A DNA stretch of 64,000 bases, from positions 50,486-114,485 of the forward strand of contig CABJAC010000002.1 in NCBI GenBank assembly GCA_902363455.1, written 5' to 3'. Position numbers and translations under genes: made by a program. Below, piece by piece: positions 29,236 through 38,477 of the stretch (its first letter is position 1; every line of letters begins with the position of its first letter). This DNA is from Caryophanales bacterium (GTDB lineage: Bacteria; Bacillota; Bacilli; Exiguobacteriales; Exiguobacteriaceae). The notes beneath the pieces were generated by a model, which worked only from the letters and a program-made list of their open reading frames with translations, was not told the origin of the DNA and did not search any database.

Positions 29236-29535
29236 ATGAAAACGATTCATGTCGATGAGTTACAAGAAAAGCTTGAAGCTGGTGAGGCTTTACACGTTGT
29301 GGATGTCCGGGAACAAGACGAATACGATGCTGGTCATATTCCGAATGTCCGCTTTCTGCCGATGTCTGAGATTGGAGAACGATATACAGAGCTGCAGGAA
29401 GGTGAAACATATTACCTGATTTGTAAAGCGGGTGGACGAAGCGAGAATGTCGGACGATTCCTTGAACAGTATGGGTATGACGTCGTCAATGTCGAAGGCG
29501 GCATGATGAACTGGCAAGGTGATCAAGAAGCGTAA
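29236..29535 (+). CDS. single-domain rhodanese-like sulfurtransferase
   Basis: A 99-residue protein with one complete rhodanese domain. VVDVREQDEYDAGHIPN and the active loop ICKAGGRS, with the persulfide-bearing cysteine, are intact. Such small proteins move sulfane sulfur in tRNA thiolation, cofactor synthesis or sulfide detoxification; the partner is unknown. ATG 29236 follows GAGGAGGAA; a longer frame upstream is an artefact crossing the terminator. Confidence 0.9.
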   Translation: MKTIHVDELQEKLEAGEALHVVDVREQDEYDAGHIPNVRFLPMSEIGERYTELQEGETYYLICKAGGRSENVGRFLEQYGYDVVNVEGGMMNWQGDQEA

Positions 29536-29602
29536 GATCTTCAATCACCGAGATGTCAGATGAACAAAAAGCAAACATATGAATTATATTGATATGTATA
29601 CG

Positions 29603-29649
29603 AAGAGCCTGTTCTTTTGGAGTATTTATTGCCGAAAGGATGGGCTTTT
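29603..29649 (+). terminator. terminator of the rhodanese gene
   Basis: AAGAGCC..TTCTTTTGG pairs with CCGAAAGGA..GGGCTTTT. The downstream stretch to 29828 is very AT-rich and holds no other recognisable element. Confidence 0.6.
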
Positions 29650-29828
29650 CGAGTTGTATACTATTCAAACAGAATAAGTAAGAAATAGTGCTTTAAAATT
29701 TTATGAATAGGTAAATAAGACTATTTAAGTAGTATAAATGTTTTATTTATAGTGTTTTCTGATGAAAAAATACATAATTTGAATTAATATGGGTAATAAT
29801 AACAAATTCAAAAAAATAGGAGGGAAAT

Positions 29829-30569
29829 ATGATTAAAATTAAAGATATTACCAAATTGTTAGTGTGTGCGAGTGTTGTAAGTATGGGGCTGGGCAACCAT
29901 GCTTTAGATGCATCAGCCAGTGAAAGTAGTTACCTCAATAAGATAGTAAAGATGGAGCCTTTAACGAAGAAAGAGGAATTGATGAGCCAAGTAAAAGAAC
30001 TTGCTAAAAAAGAGAAGAAATCAAATGAATTCATTTTAAAAAGTATGTACTTAGAATTAAAAAAAGATGAAGTAAAAGCACAGCAAGAAAATAAAAAAAT
30101 GAAAGGAATGGGGGGGAACTCTGTAGGTATTAAACTTGGATCAAGTAAAAAAGGGAATTTTTATTATACGGCTTCCGAGACTGCATATATGAACCACGGT
30201 CATGTCGGGTTATTTATGACAAACGATAAAATCGTTGAGTCTGTTCCTAAAAAAGGCGTCAGAATCATTTCAGCATCTAAACGAAAAGTCGATGAAGGGA
30301 AAGCAGTCATAAAATCAATTTCAACATCAAAGAAAAAACGCGATGCTGCTATAAAATGGGCAGTAAGTAGAGTGAATAAAGACGACTATTCTTATAACTT
30401 TGCAAGCAATAGACATTCGAGTCATACCGGTGATAAAAACTGTTCGAAATTAATCTGGTCTGCCTATAAATTAAAAGCCAAAATAGACTTAGATGTGGAC
30501 CGTGGTATGGGGGTATATCCTAGAGATGTTCGCGATGCTAAAAACACAAAAGTTGTGAAAAAACTTTAA
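29829..30569 (+). CDS. secreted YycO/YiiX-like permuted papain-fold protein
   Basis: A 246-residue exported protein. A signal peptide ends near ALDASASE (about residue 30), followed by a charged helical linker with many Lys and Glu. The C-terminal domain shows the permuted NlpC/P60-like triad order: His125 in NHGHVGLF, Glu137 in KIVES and Cys205 in KNCSKLIWSAYK. Families with this order (YiiX/YycO, DUF830) are predicted amide or thioester hydrolases. The gene is markedly AT-rich relative to its neighbours and sits with an unknown exported protein, suggesting recent acquisition. AGGAGG precedes the ATG. Confidence 0.75.
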   Translation: MIKIKDITKLLVCASVVSMGLGNHALDASASESSYLNKIVKMEPLTKKEELMSQVKELAKKEKKSNEFILKSMYLELKKDEVKAQQENKKMKGMGGNSVGIKLGSSKKGNFYYTASETAYMNHGHVGLFMTNDKIVESVPKKGVRIISASKRKVDEGKAVIKSISTSKKKRDAAIKWAVSRVNKDDYSYNFASNRHSSHTGDKNCSKLIWSAYKLKAKIDLDVDRGMGVYPRDVRDAKNTKVVKKL

Positions 30570-30594
30570 TTTTAAAAAATAGAAGGAGGATACG

Positions 30595-31809
30595 ATGAGA
30601 AAAAAAATATATCTTATACTTATACCCGTCCTCATCGTAATGTGTGGAAGTGTCTTTTATTACGCATACGAGTATCTGAAACCTGTACCATATAATATTT
30701 CTCAAGACACCATTGAAGAACAAAACTTTATGAAAAAACAAAAAGCTGCTTTATATTTTTCAACGACATCGGATCAAGATGTAGGAGGGGATGGTCTCGG
30801 ATTAACCGTCTTTATAGACCGTAATAATCAGGCGAAGTCATTTTCTTCTAAAGGATTGGAATTAAATAATTTAGCTGTTTCCCCGCAAAAGGATCTTTTG
30901 CTTGTCGATTCAGAAAAAATGAGGTTAATCGGTTCTTCCTACAAGGAATTTAATTTGAAAAAAACACAGTACATGGGAGAACAAGCAGGTTACATTCAAA
31001 AAGAAAAGTTATTTTTCTCACTGTTCAATACAGGTTTTAATGAAGATGAAAAATACAGCTATACGATCAGCTTTGGTGACCGGACAGGATTCAAGGAAGA
31101 AAGTATCCCGTTTTACATCAACGCTACAGGAATCACACAAGACCGTCTGCTGTTATTGTCCACAAAAAACATTCAAGAAGAAAATTCTCCGATGCTGCTT
31201 CAGGAAGTGACGTTTCCTTCGGGAAAAATGAAGCTGAACACTAAGACAAAGCTTGAAGTTGAAGGTGAAAATGAAATAGAAGCATTCTCGTCTATTATGA
31301 GCGATGCAGACTACTATTATGTCATTTTAAAAGTTACTGAGTTGGATCATGAAGAGAAAAGCAAACTGGTCATGCAACGCATCGATAAAAACTCATTGAA
31401 GCAAAAAACATTTTTGATGGACGCTTATCAGAAGGATGAAAATCTGACAGCCTTGATCCCGTATAACATCAAACATTCCTCTCATCTATACAAAGGGATA
31501 GTGTATTACGTGGACGGCCGCGGAAGCGTCATGACGTTCAATACGAAAACGACAGACATCAAAACAAGTTTCCAATTAGAAGAAGCTAATCCGAAAGGTA
31601 AGCGACACCATAAAGAAAATTTCTTTGATGGGAACTTTTTATACACGCTGCAGTATGATCAAAAAAGTAAGGATAAATATTTAATTGAAACATATGATTT
31701 GTCGAGCGGTAAGAAGACCGAAGAAAGTAAAATAAAAGGATTGTCCGAGATACTGGAATCCAATCAGGCACGTCATGTCTTTTCATATGATTTCCTCATG
31801 TTTGATTGA
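30595..31809 (+). CDS. membrane-anchored extracellular protein of unknown function
   Basis: A 404-residue protein with a single N-terminal hydrophobic segment (about 5-27) and a long hydrophilic remainder, so probably anchored outside the cell. The sequence alternates short strands with recurring phrases such as NLAVSPQKDLLLVDSE, GITQDRLLLLSTKN and YYYVILKV, suggestive of a beta-propeller, but no named family was recognised. It starts 25 bases after the papain-fold gene with AAGGAGG, so the two form an operon and may cooperate. Confidence 0.7.
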   Translation: MRKKIYLILIPVLIVMCGSVFYYAYEYLKPVPYNISQDTIEEQNFMKKQKAALYFSTTSDQDVGGDGLGLTVFIDRNNQAKSFSSKGLELNNLAVSPQKDLLLVDSEKMRLIGSSYKEFNLKKTQYMGEQAGYIQKEKLFFSLFNTGFNEDEKYSYTISFGDRTGFKEESIPFYINATGITQDRLLLLSTKNIQEENSPMLLQEVTFPSGKMKLNTKTKLEVEGENEIEAFSSIMSDADYYYVILKVTELDHEEKSKLVMQRIDKNSLKQKTFLMDAYQKDENLTALIPYNIKHSSHLYKGIVYYVDGRGSVMTFNTKTTDIKTSFQLEEANPKGKRHHKENFFDGNFLYTLQYDQKSKDKYLIETYDLSSGKKTEESKIKGLSEILESNQARHVFSYDFLMFD

Positions 31810-31889
31810 GAGAGGGCAATTCAACGCCTATTCAAATGTTTAACTTACATTAAATAATTTAAAATACACGTACGATTGATAAGTCCACT

Positions 31890-31929
31890 GAAGAAAGCGC
31901 CTTCTAAAAAGGAATTTTCTTCTTTTTTT
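31890..31929 (+). terminator. terminator of the 29.8-31.8 kb operon
   Basis: GAAGAAA and TTTCTTC arms with inner CCTT/AAGG, then seven T. Confidence 0.7.
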
Positions 31930-31937
31930 ATTTCCTG

Positions 31938-31964
31938 TGAAAAAACACACATTCTAGCCGATAT
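31938..31964 (+). promoter_or_regulatory. SigD-type motility promoter
   Basis: The -10 GCCGATAT at 31957-31964 equals the SigD consensus; the -35 is TGAA (consensus TAAA) 15 bases upstream. It lies 44 bases before a chemoreceptor gene, a classical SigD target. Confidence 0.75.
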
Positions 31965-32008
31965 AAAGGATAGAACAACGAGTACGTACTCGGGAACAGG
32001 AGATCGCT

Positions 32009-33988
32009 ATGAAAGAAAAGAAAAAACGCACGTTAAGCATCAAACAGAAATTGATTATCACTTCTATGCTCTTATTATTGATTCCTTCTCTATTGATTGG
32101 CTTTGTTTCTTACAACCAATCAAAACAAAAAATTACAAATGAAATCTTGAAGTCCGCTCACGCGGGTGTCGACCGGATGAATGATGAAGTCATGAATATC
32201 GTCGATCCGATGCGACGCGATGTCGCCTTTTTTGCGGACCGGATTGACGGAACACTTTATCAATCAGGGAAACAGAACCTCGACTTAAAAGAAAAAATGA
32301 CTGAATACTTAGATACCCATCCACAAGCCGCAAACATTTATTATGCGACAGCGAAGGGAGAAATGACGATTTATCCGGAGCAGTCGATGCCGGAAGACTA
32401 TGATCCACGGGAACGCCCGTGGTACCAGGCAGCAGAAGACGCAGGTGGAAAAGTAGTCATCACAGACCCGTATGTGGATGCAGCATCAGGCAAAATGATG
32501 GTGACGTTATCGCAGACGGGCGGAAACGGACGAGGTGTCGTCGCAGTTGACGTCGATGTCGACCGGATCGCGGAGATTGCGAAAAAGATCAAAATCGGAA
32601 AAGAAGGATATGTGACAATTTTAGACCGGAATAAAAATTTCGTAACCCATCCGACGCTGAAAGCAGGTGAAACCGCTTCAGGAAACTGGGTGAAACCACT
32701 TTTCTCAGGAAAAGAAGGACGTTTCTCTTATATGTTTGAGGATGAAAATAAACAAATGGACTTTATGACCAATAGCTTGACCGGTTGGAAAGTCGCCGGG
32801 ACATTGTACGATCATGAAATTACGGATGAGACGGCAAGTATTTTGTGGACAACACTCGGTGTCATTGCCGCAACATGCGTGTTGGCAGCGATTCTCTTGT
32901 TCTTCATTTTACGTTCCATCATCAGTCCGTTGAGCCGTTTGACAAAGAGTGCTGAACGGATTCAAGAAGGTGATTTGACGGAAGAGGTTGTTGTCGAGTC
33001 AAATGATGAAATTGGGAAAGTGGCTGAAAGCTTTAACACCATGATTCTGTCATTACGCGGTATCATCTCAAATCTCGATCAATCAATCGGACAAGTCGCC
33101 GCCTCTTCAGAAGAATTAATGGCAAATGCTGCACAAACAACGGCAGCATCTGAACAAATTGCCGGTTCGATTCAAGAGATGGCAGCAGGCGCCGGTCAAT
33201 CGAAACGTCAATTGGACGGCAATGCCGTATCGCTTCAAGCCATCACGTCAGGTGTCATGCGGATTGCCGAGAGCTCAACGAATGTCTCGGAACTCTCTCG
33301 TGCGACTGCTTCAGAGGCAGAAGACGGCACCGCAGCTGTTACTAAAAATGTTGAGCAGATGAAAGCAATCGATGCATCAGTCGAGAATTTTGGTGGAGTG
33401 ATCCAGTCTCTTGCGCATCGTTCAAATGAAATTGGGAAGATTGTTGATGTCATCAATGGCATTGCCACACAGACGAATTTACTCGCGTTAAATGCAGCGA
33501 TCGAAGCGGCGCGAGCAGGTGAAAACGGAAAAGGATTTGCGGTCGTTGCCAGTGAGGTGCGTAAGCTTGCTGAACAATCACAGGAATCGACGAAACAAAT
33601 CTCGCATTTGATTCAAAATATCAAGCAGGAAACGGAACGTTCCGTCACTTTGATGAAAGAAGTATCACATCATACGAAGGCAGGACTCGAAACAACCGAG
33701 GACTCGGCTGTCCGATTTAAACAAATTATGTTGCGGACACAAGAAATGACACCGCGAATCGAGGATGTCACAGCGACAGTTGAAGAAATCGCGGCCAACG
33801 TACAAGAGGTTTCAGCGTCAGCAACAGAAATCGCTCATATCGCAGATGAAAATTCTGCTGCATCAGAGCGCGTCGCAGCGACAACGGAAGAACAACTTGT
33901 TTCAATGGAAGATATCTCGCAATCGGCCAAGACCTTATCGGATATGGCAGAAGAGTTACACGTTCTGGTTTCACGTTTCAAAGTCTGA
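32009..33988 (+). CDS. methyl-accepting chemotaxis protein with dCache sensor
   Basis: A 659-residue chemoreceptor. The first transmembrane helix is at about 15-34; the extracellular part has the double Cache signature [15 protein letters not shown] followed by [17 protein letters not shown]; a second helix (about 280-302) leads into HAMP (to about 355) and the cytoplasmic signalling domain with the invariant hairpin tip [31 protein letters not shown]. The ligand is unknown, though this Cache type often binds amino acids. No C-terminal CheR-docking pentapeptide is present. It is monocistronic behind a SigD promoter. Confidence 0.94.
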   Translation: MKEKKKRTLSIKQKLIITSMLLLLIPSLLIGFVSYNQSKQKITNEILKSAHAGVDRMNDEVMNIVDPMRRDVAFFADRIDGTLYQSGKQNLDLKEKMTEYLDTHPQAANIYYATAKGEMTIYPEQSMPEDYDPRERPWYQAAEDAGGKVVITDPYVDAASGKMMVTLSQTGGNGRGVVAVDVDVDRIAEIAKKIKIGKEGYVTILDRNKNFVTHPTLKAGETASGNWVKPLFSGKEGRFSYMFEDENKQMDFMTNSLTGWKVAGTLYDHEITDETASILWTTLGVIAATCVLAAILLFFILRSIISPLSRLTKSAERIQEGDLTEEVVVESNDEIGKVAESFNTMILSLRGIISNLDQSIGQVAASSEELMANAAQTTAASEQIAGSIQEMAAGAGQSKRQLDGNAVSLQAITSGVMRIAESSTNVSELSRATASEAEDGTAAVTKNVEQMKAIDASVENFGGVIQSLAHRSNEIGKIVDVINGIATQTNLLALNAAIEAARAGENGKGFAVVASEVRKLAEQSQESTKQISHLIQNIKQETERSVTLMKEVSHHTKAGLETTEDSAVRFKQIMLRTQEMTPRIEDVTATVEEIAANVQEVSASATEIAHIADENSAASERVAATTEEQLVSMEDISQSAKTLSDMAEELHVLVSRFKV

Positions 33989-33995
33989 TTCATTA

Positions 33996-34026
33996 ACGAT
34001 CGTCACGCAGCGTGACGGTCGTTTTT
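33996..34026 (+). terminator. terminator of the chemoreceptor gene
   Basis: ACGATCGTCACG pairs with CGTGACGGTCGT, followed by TTTTT. Confidence 0.85.
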
Positions 34027-34139
34027 ATGTCTGAAATGCTATGGAACCGGACTGTGATTTCATCGATTTTTGCTTGAATCGGAAGGTAATCGGGAAAATA
34101 TAAACATAGACCAGTATTCCTCATCAGGAGGTGTTGATG

Positions 34140-35333
34140 ATGGCACGACAGACGAAGTTAACAGAGTGGCAACAAGCGGGTTTGATTGATGCAGAGACGG
34201 TTGAGCGAATCAAAGACTATGAGGGCCACCGTCAAAAAAAGAAACGCGTTCCGTTATTGTTGATTGTCGGTCTGACATTTGTTGGACTGGCCTTACTCAG
34301 CTTTTTGGCTGCCAACTGGCAGGCGATTCCGGTCCTCATTAAAATAGGCTTAGTCTTAGTCATCATGGTCTGTTGCTATGTCTTGGCCGATGTATCAGAA
34401 CGACGCACGATTTGGAATCCCGTCGCTTTTCGGATTCTTGGACTCATCGCCTTTGCCGGAGCACTCATCGTCACCGTTCAAAGCTTCCATATGTCCATGC
34501 AAGGTTCCTTCATCGGTTGGGCAGTCTTTCTCGCTGCACTTGCCCACTTCTTTACGTGGCGCCATCCGGCCTATGCTATTCTCGCCTTCCTCTCAGGGTT
34601 GAATATCTTTACCGGAGTGGGCGGATTCGGAAGTGAGTACGCCACGTTTCTCGACTGGACATCGATTGTTTTCGTCGTGATGGTTTCGCTGGCATGGTTC
34701 TATTTCAGTCAGTCTTTCCCGTCACTCATTCTCAGTTGGCTGTTCCTCTATCTAGCAGGACTTGAATTATTTGCCCTGATTTCTTACGACGGTGTTTTGT
34801 GGCCGATTTGGACCCTGTTCGCCCTTGTACCGCTGTTGCTCGTCGTCAAACAGGATCAGGACCGTCACTTTTTATACCGTCTTTATTTGATTGTCGGCGC
34901 CATCAATTCCCTGATTTATTTAACAGTTCGTGCGGAAACAACAGATTCTGTCATTCCTTTAGGAGAAGCAGTCGCATTGGCTGTTTTTGGTCTTGCGATC
35001 GGTTATTTGATGTATCACAAATTTCGTCCGCTTCTTTGGATTTTGCCGCTCTGTTTGTTCGGATTCCTTTGGTTTGACGAACAAGCCATCTTGATTGCTG
35101 CGCTCGTCGAGATCATTGCCTTTGTCTATTTGATTGAGCAAGAACGCCAAGGTCGTCGCCTGACGATTCCATTCATCTATTTCATTGCGGTTCAACTGAC
35201 AATCTATTTCATCTATGCCTGGGATCGCCTCGATATGTCGTTATTCTTCCTTGTCGGTGCACTGCTCGTCTTCTTGATTGCCGGTGTCTTGTGGTGGATT
35301 CGAAAACGTCGTGAAGGAGGGATTCCGTCATGA
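34140..35333 (+). CDS. DUF2157 multi-pass membrane protein
   Basis: A 397-residue protein. The N-terminal soluble part (WQQAGLIDAETVERIKDYE) followed by KRVPLLLIVGLTFVGLALLSFLAANW is the DUF2157 signature; about 11 further membrane helices follow. GTG 34131, ATG 34137 and ATG 34140 are all in frame near one AGGAGGTG site; 34140 has the best spacing. The stop overlaps the next gene by 4 bases. DUF2157 and GDYXXLXY proteins are regularly paired, but their role is not known. Confidence 0.85.
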   Translation: MARQTKLTEWQQAGLIDAETVERIKDYEGHRQKKKRVPLLLIVGLTFVGLALLSFLAANWQAIPVLIKIGLVLVIMVCCYVLADVSERRTIWNPVAFRILGLIAFAGALIVTVQSFHMSMQGSFIGWAVFLAALAHFFTWRHPAYAILAFLSGLNIFTGVGGFGSEYATFLDWTSIVFVVMVSLAWFYFSQSFPSLILSWLFLYLAGLELFALISYDGVLWPIWTLFALVPLLLVVKQDQDRHFLYRLYLIVGAINSLIYLTVRAETTDSVIPLGEAVALAVFGLAIGYLMYHKFRPLLWILPLCLFGFLWFDEQAILIAALVEIIAFVYLIEQERQGRRLTIPFIYFIAVQLTIYFIYAWDRLDMSLFFLVGALLVFLIAGVLWWIRKRREGGIPS

Positions 35334-35773
35334 AGCGATATCTGTTTCCAGTTCTGCAAATCATTGTTGTCCTCGGTGTGATCCTCAGTTTTTATTCCAT
35401 TTCCTGGTTCGGTGACAGCTATCGTTTTCGGGCAGAACCGTATGACCCGTTCAGCCCGGTTTACGGCGAATATGTCATGTTGCAGTATCCTGACTTGAAG
35501 CCGGCGGATTCCGTCAAAAAAGGAGTGGTCTACGTTACATTTACTGAGGATTCTGATGGTTATGCCAAGATCGACCGCATCTCGAATGAACGCTTTTTCG
35601 GTTCAGTTACGGGAGATTATTACGATAAATATGTCACGATTCCCCAATTAGATCAGTATTATGTGGAGCAAGGAACAGGAAAAGGATACGAGGATGCAAA
35701 AAAATTGGAAGTCAAAGCCGATGTTTCGCCGTGGGGAACAGTCCGGGCGACTGAATTGTTGGTTCGAAAGTAG
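35330..35773 (+). CDS. GDYXXLXY domain protein
   Basis: A 147-residue protein with one N-terminal membrane helix and an external domain. The diagnostic motif is present as GEYVMLQY (GDYXXLXY with Asp replaced by Glu), preceded by RAEPYDPFSPV. It starts inside the DUF2157 stop codon (ATGA), so the two are translationally coupled and presumably form a complex. Function is unknown. Confidence 0.85.
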   Translation: MKRYLFPVLQIIVVLGVILSFYSISWFGDSYRFRAEPYDPFSPVYGEYVMLQYPDLKPADSVKKGVVYVTFTEDSDGYAKIDRISNERFFGSVTGDYYDKYVTIPQLDQYYVEQGTGKGYEDAKKLEVKADVSPWGTVRATELLVRK

Positions 35774-35796
35774 TTGAATGAACTCAGAAAAACAAC

Positions 35797-35848
35797 AAAA
35801 ACCGTTTGGACCTATCACCTTTAAACGTGATGATCCAAGCGGTTTTAT
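35797..35848. terminator. bidirectional terminator between GDYXXLXY gene and cstA
   Basis: AAAACCG.TTGGA..TATCAC pairs with GTGATGATCCAA.CGGTTTT, with T-rich ends on the minus side. Confidence 0.8.
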
Positions 35849-35850
35849 GA

Positions 35851-37644
35851 TTACGCCGATTTTTTAACTTTTTCCCAACGCGGTGAATGGAGCAACTCAA
35901 TCCATTTGCGGACAGCAGAGATTGTGATGACAATAGCCAGTATCCCCATCGTGACAGAAAGAACCGTATTGAGGATGCTGAAGCCGGCAGATGCCGGATT
36001 GGCATAGACGTTTGCCACCATCCAGATGTCGGCGAACGTCACCGTCACGAGCAAGTAGACGAGCGGAATGAATGTCGTTAAGGCATACACCTTTTTGTCG
36101 GCAATCTTCAGGATGATCGTCGTTCCGATGATTAAGCCGATTGAAGCCATCAATTGATTCGAGACACCGAACAATGCCCAAATCGATCCGATGTCACCGG
36201 AGAAGAGCAGATAGCCCCAGAAGAACGTACCGAGTGCACTGGCAAAAATCGCACCGGGAATCCAGTCCACCCGTTTCAACGGTTTGTAGAATTCACCGAA
36301 GAAGTCTTGAATCAAGTAACGGGCAACCCGTGTTCCGGCATCAATCGCCGTTAAGATGAAGACGGCTTCGAACAGAATCACGAATTGGAAGAAGAAGCCG
36401 GCAATTTCACGGAACCATGGAATCGCTCGGAAGATGAACGTCATTCCGACGGCAAGTGAAACCGCTCCGCCGGTCCGTCCGGCGAGATCTAGGCCGATTT
36501 CCCGCGACAATTCATCAAGGTAGACCGTACTCATACCAAGTGTCGCGAACACTTCAGGTGTCGAGTTGATGGCGAAATAATCACCGACTTCAAGAGAAGT
36601 CGCGGCAATCAACGCCATGACAGCGACGAGACACTCGACGAGCATCGCACCGAAGGCAACCGGTTTGATATCGCTCCAACGATTGATCATCTTGGGTGTC
36701 GTACCGGAACCGACAAAGGCGTGGAAACCGGAAATCGCACCACAGGCAATCGTGATGGAAATGAACGGCCAAACCGGACCGGCAATGATTGGACCACCAC
36801 CATCCACGAATTTCGTGAAGGCCGGGAAACGGATGTCCGGATTGATGATGAAGACACCGACGATCAAGGCCAGGAAAACACCGATTTTCATGAAGCTGGA
36901 TAAGTAATCACGCGGTGCAAGCAACAACCAGACCGGCAGTGCCGCAGCAAAGAAAGCATAGATCGGTAAAGCGATTGCCAGTTGACGCGACGATAGGTCG
37001 AACCATGTTCCGATGAACGTGTCAGTCAACTGGGGACCGAAACCAATCGCAGCAAGAATCAACAAGAAACCGACGACTGAAGCAAAGGCGAGGTTGCCGC
37101 CTTTTCGTAAGTAGATTCCGACACCCATTGCAATCGGAATAGTGGAGAAGACAGCAAATGTTCCCCATGGGTTATGCTCAAGGGCGTGCAGGACCACCAT
37201 GGATAGTCCGGCCATTGTAATCGTGATGATGAAGAGCATCGCAAGGCCAGCGCAAAAACCGGCGACCGGTCCCAGTTCTTTTTTAGCGACTTCCGATAAC
37301 GATTGACCGTCTTGACGCATCGAAGCGAACAGGACGACCATATCGTGAACGGCACCACCGATGACGGCTCCAATCAAGAGCCAAAGCAAACCAGGTAAGT
37401 AGCCGAACTGAGCAGCGAGGACAGGACCGACGAGCGGACCGGCCGCTGCAATCGCTGCGAAATGGTGACCAAACGATACCCATTTATTCGTCGGTACATA
37501 ATCTTTTCCATCCGCAAATTTATGGGCCGGTGTTTCCCGGTCCTCTTTGATTTTTAGGACCTTAACGGCCATGAATGTGCCATAAAGACGATAGACGATT
37601 AATAAAATACAAATGACAGCAATAACAATCGGGGTAGCGCTCAT
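35851..37644 (-). CDS. cstA: CstA family carbon-starvation / pyruvate transporter
   Basis: A 597-residue membrane protein with about 16 helices. FGHHFAAIAAAGPLVGPVLAAQFGYLPGLLWLLIGAVIGGAVHDMVVLF is present in full order and is the CstA hallmark, as is AIACGAISGFHAFVGSGTTPKMI-like sequence in the middle. E. coli relatives BtsT and CstA import pyruvate; peptides have also been proposed. It lies just after a LytR/LytS-type gene pair transcribed the same way, like the BtsSR-BtsT arrangement in enterics. A cre site spans its likely -35. GAGGAGG precedes the ATG. Confidence 0.92.
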   Translation of the reverse strand: MSATPIVIAVICILLIVYRLYGTFMAVKVLKIKEDRETPAHKFADGKDYVPTNKWVSFGHHFAAIAAAGPLVGPVLAAQFGYLPGLLWLLIGAVIGGAVHDMVVLFASMRQDGQSLSEVAKKELGPVAGFCAGLAMLFIITITMAGLSMVVLHALEHNPWGTFAVFSTIPIAMGVGIYLRKGGNLAFASVVGFLLILAAIGFGPQLTDTFIGTWFDLSSRQLAIALPIYAFFAAALPVWLLLAPRDYLSSFMKIGVFLALIVGVFIINPDIRFPAFTKFVDGGGPIIAGPVWPFISITIACGAISGFHAFVGSGTTPKMINRWSDIKPVAFGAMLVECLVAVMALIAATSLEVGDYFAINSTPEVFATLGMSTVYLDELSREIGLDLAGRTGGAVSLAVGMTFIFRAIPWFREIAGFFFQFVILFEAVFILTAIDAGTRVARYLIQDFFGEFYKPLKRVDWIPGAIFASALGTFFWGYLLFSGDIGSIWALFGVSNQLMASIGLIIGTTIILKIADKKVYALTTFIPLVYLLVTVTFADIWMVANVYANPASAGFSILNTVLSVTMGILAIVITISAVRKWIELLHSPRWEKVKKSA

Positions 37645-37690
37645 TCGTTAGACCTCCTCGTAAATTGGTATAAAGAAAGTGTATGCTAAA

Positions 37691-37704
37691 TGAAAACGCT
37701 TTCT
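37691..37704. promoter_or_regulatory. cre site upstream of cstA
   Basis: TGAAAACGCTTTCT matches TGWAANCGNTNWCA except for the last base and fully fits the looser WTGNAANCGNWNNCW. On the minus strand it overlaps TTTTCA, a possible -35 with TTATAC 17 bases on. Confidence 0.7.
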
Positions 37705-37765
37705 TTTGTTTTGAGGACAAGTGGTTGTTTTTGAAGGATGACACGTTGGAAAGGGGCGATGAACG

Positions 37766-37803
37766 GAAAAAAAGGAAGCACTCAGATCCCGAGTGCTTCC
37801 TTT
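37766..37803 (-). terminator. terminator of the lytS-lytR operon
   Basis: On the minus strand AAGGAAGCACTCGG pairs with GAGTGCTTCCTT, followed by T. It overlaps the end of lytR and separates it from cstA. Confidence 0.85.
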
Positions 37804-38477
37804 AAGATTTTGACATACGTCCGACTGACCGGAACATCAATTTGTTGGATTTTAATCGTATAGGCACCGTTGAACCAAGGTTCGATTGCTTCGATGGCGG
37901 CTAAATTGACGAGATAAGACCGGTGGACCCGCAAGAAACGGTGGTCGACTAATTTTTTTTCGAGTTCTTGTAACGTATCATTCGACGAATAGGCGTCAGA
38001 GCGAGTGACGATTTTGGTTTTACCGTTTTCCGCTACGATGTAATCGACCTCTCGCGGGGAGAGCAGTTTTAACTGATCCCCGGATTCGACGGCCAATCGT
38101 TCAATCCGCGGTGTTTTAAGCACCGGTTTCCGCATAATTTTTTCAATGGCCCGGACAATCCGTGACGGATCATACGGTTTTAAGATGTAATCATACGCAT
38201 TCAGTTCGAAGGCTTCGAGTGCGTGGGCATCATAAGCCGTCACGAATAAAATCGCAGGCGGATGCGGCATCGATTGTAATCGTTTCGCGACGTCCAGACC
38301 ACTTCCGTCAGTCAGTTCGACATCTAAAAAAACGAGATCCGGCTGTAATGTCCGAACGAATTGCTCGGCTTCACCGACGTGTCCGGTCTCGGCGATGACT
38401 TCGAGTCCAGCTCGGACGACATGATAACGCAGTTCGTCGCGGGCGAGCGGTTCATCTTCAATTAAGATTGTGCGCAT
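37782..38477 (-). CDS. lytR: LytTR-type response regulator
   Basis: A 231-residue regulator. The receiver domain has the phospho-acceptor in LVFLDVELTDGSG, the acidic pair in LIEDEP and the KPYDPSRI switch lysine. The C-terminal LytTR DNA-binding domain reads DYIVAENGKTKIVTRSDAYSSNDTLQELEKKL and HRFLRVHRSYLVNL. ATG 38477 has AAAGGAGG 6 bases away and overlaps the lytS end by 20 bases, so the pair is coupled. The adjacent cstA gene is the likely target by analogy with pyruvate-sensing LytSR and BtsSR systems. Confidence 0.92.
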   Translation of the reverse strand: MRTILIEDEPLARDELRYHVVRAGLEVIAETGHVGEAEQFVRTLQPDLVFLDVELTDGSGLDVAKRLQSMPHPPAILFVTAYDAHALEAFELNAYDYILKPYDPSRIVRAIEKIMRKPVLKTPRIERLAVESGDQLKLLSPREVDYIVAENGKTKIVTRSDAYSSNDTLQELEKKLVDHRFLRVHRSYLVNLAAIEAIEPWFNGAYTIKIQQIDVPVSRTYVKILKEALGI

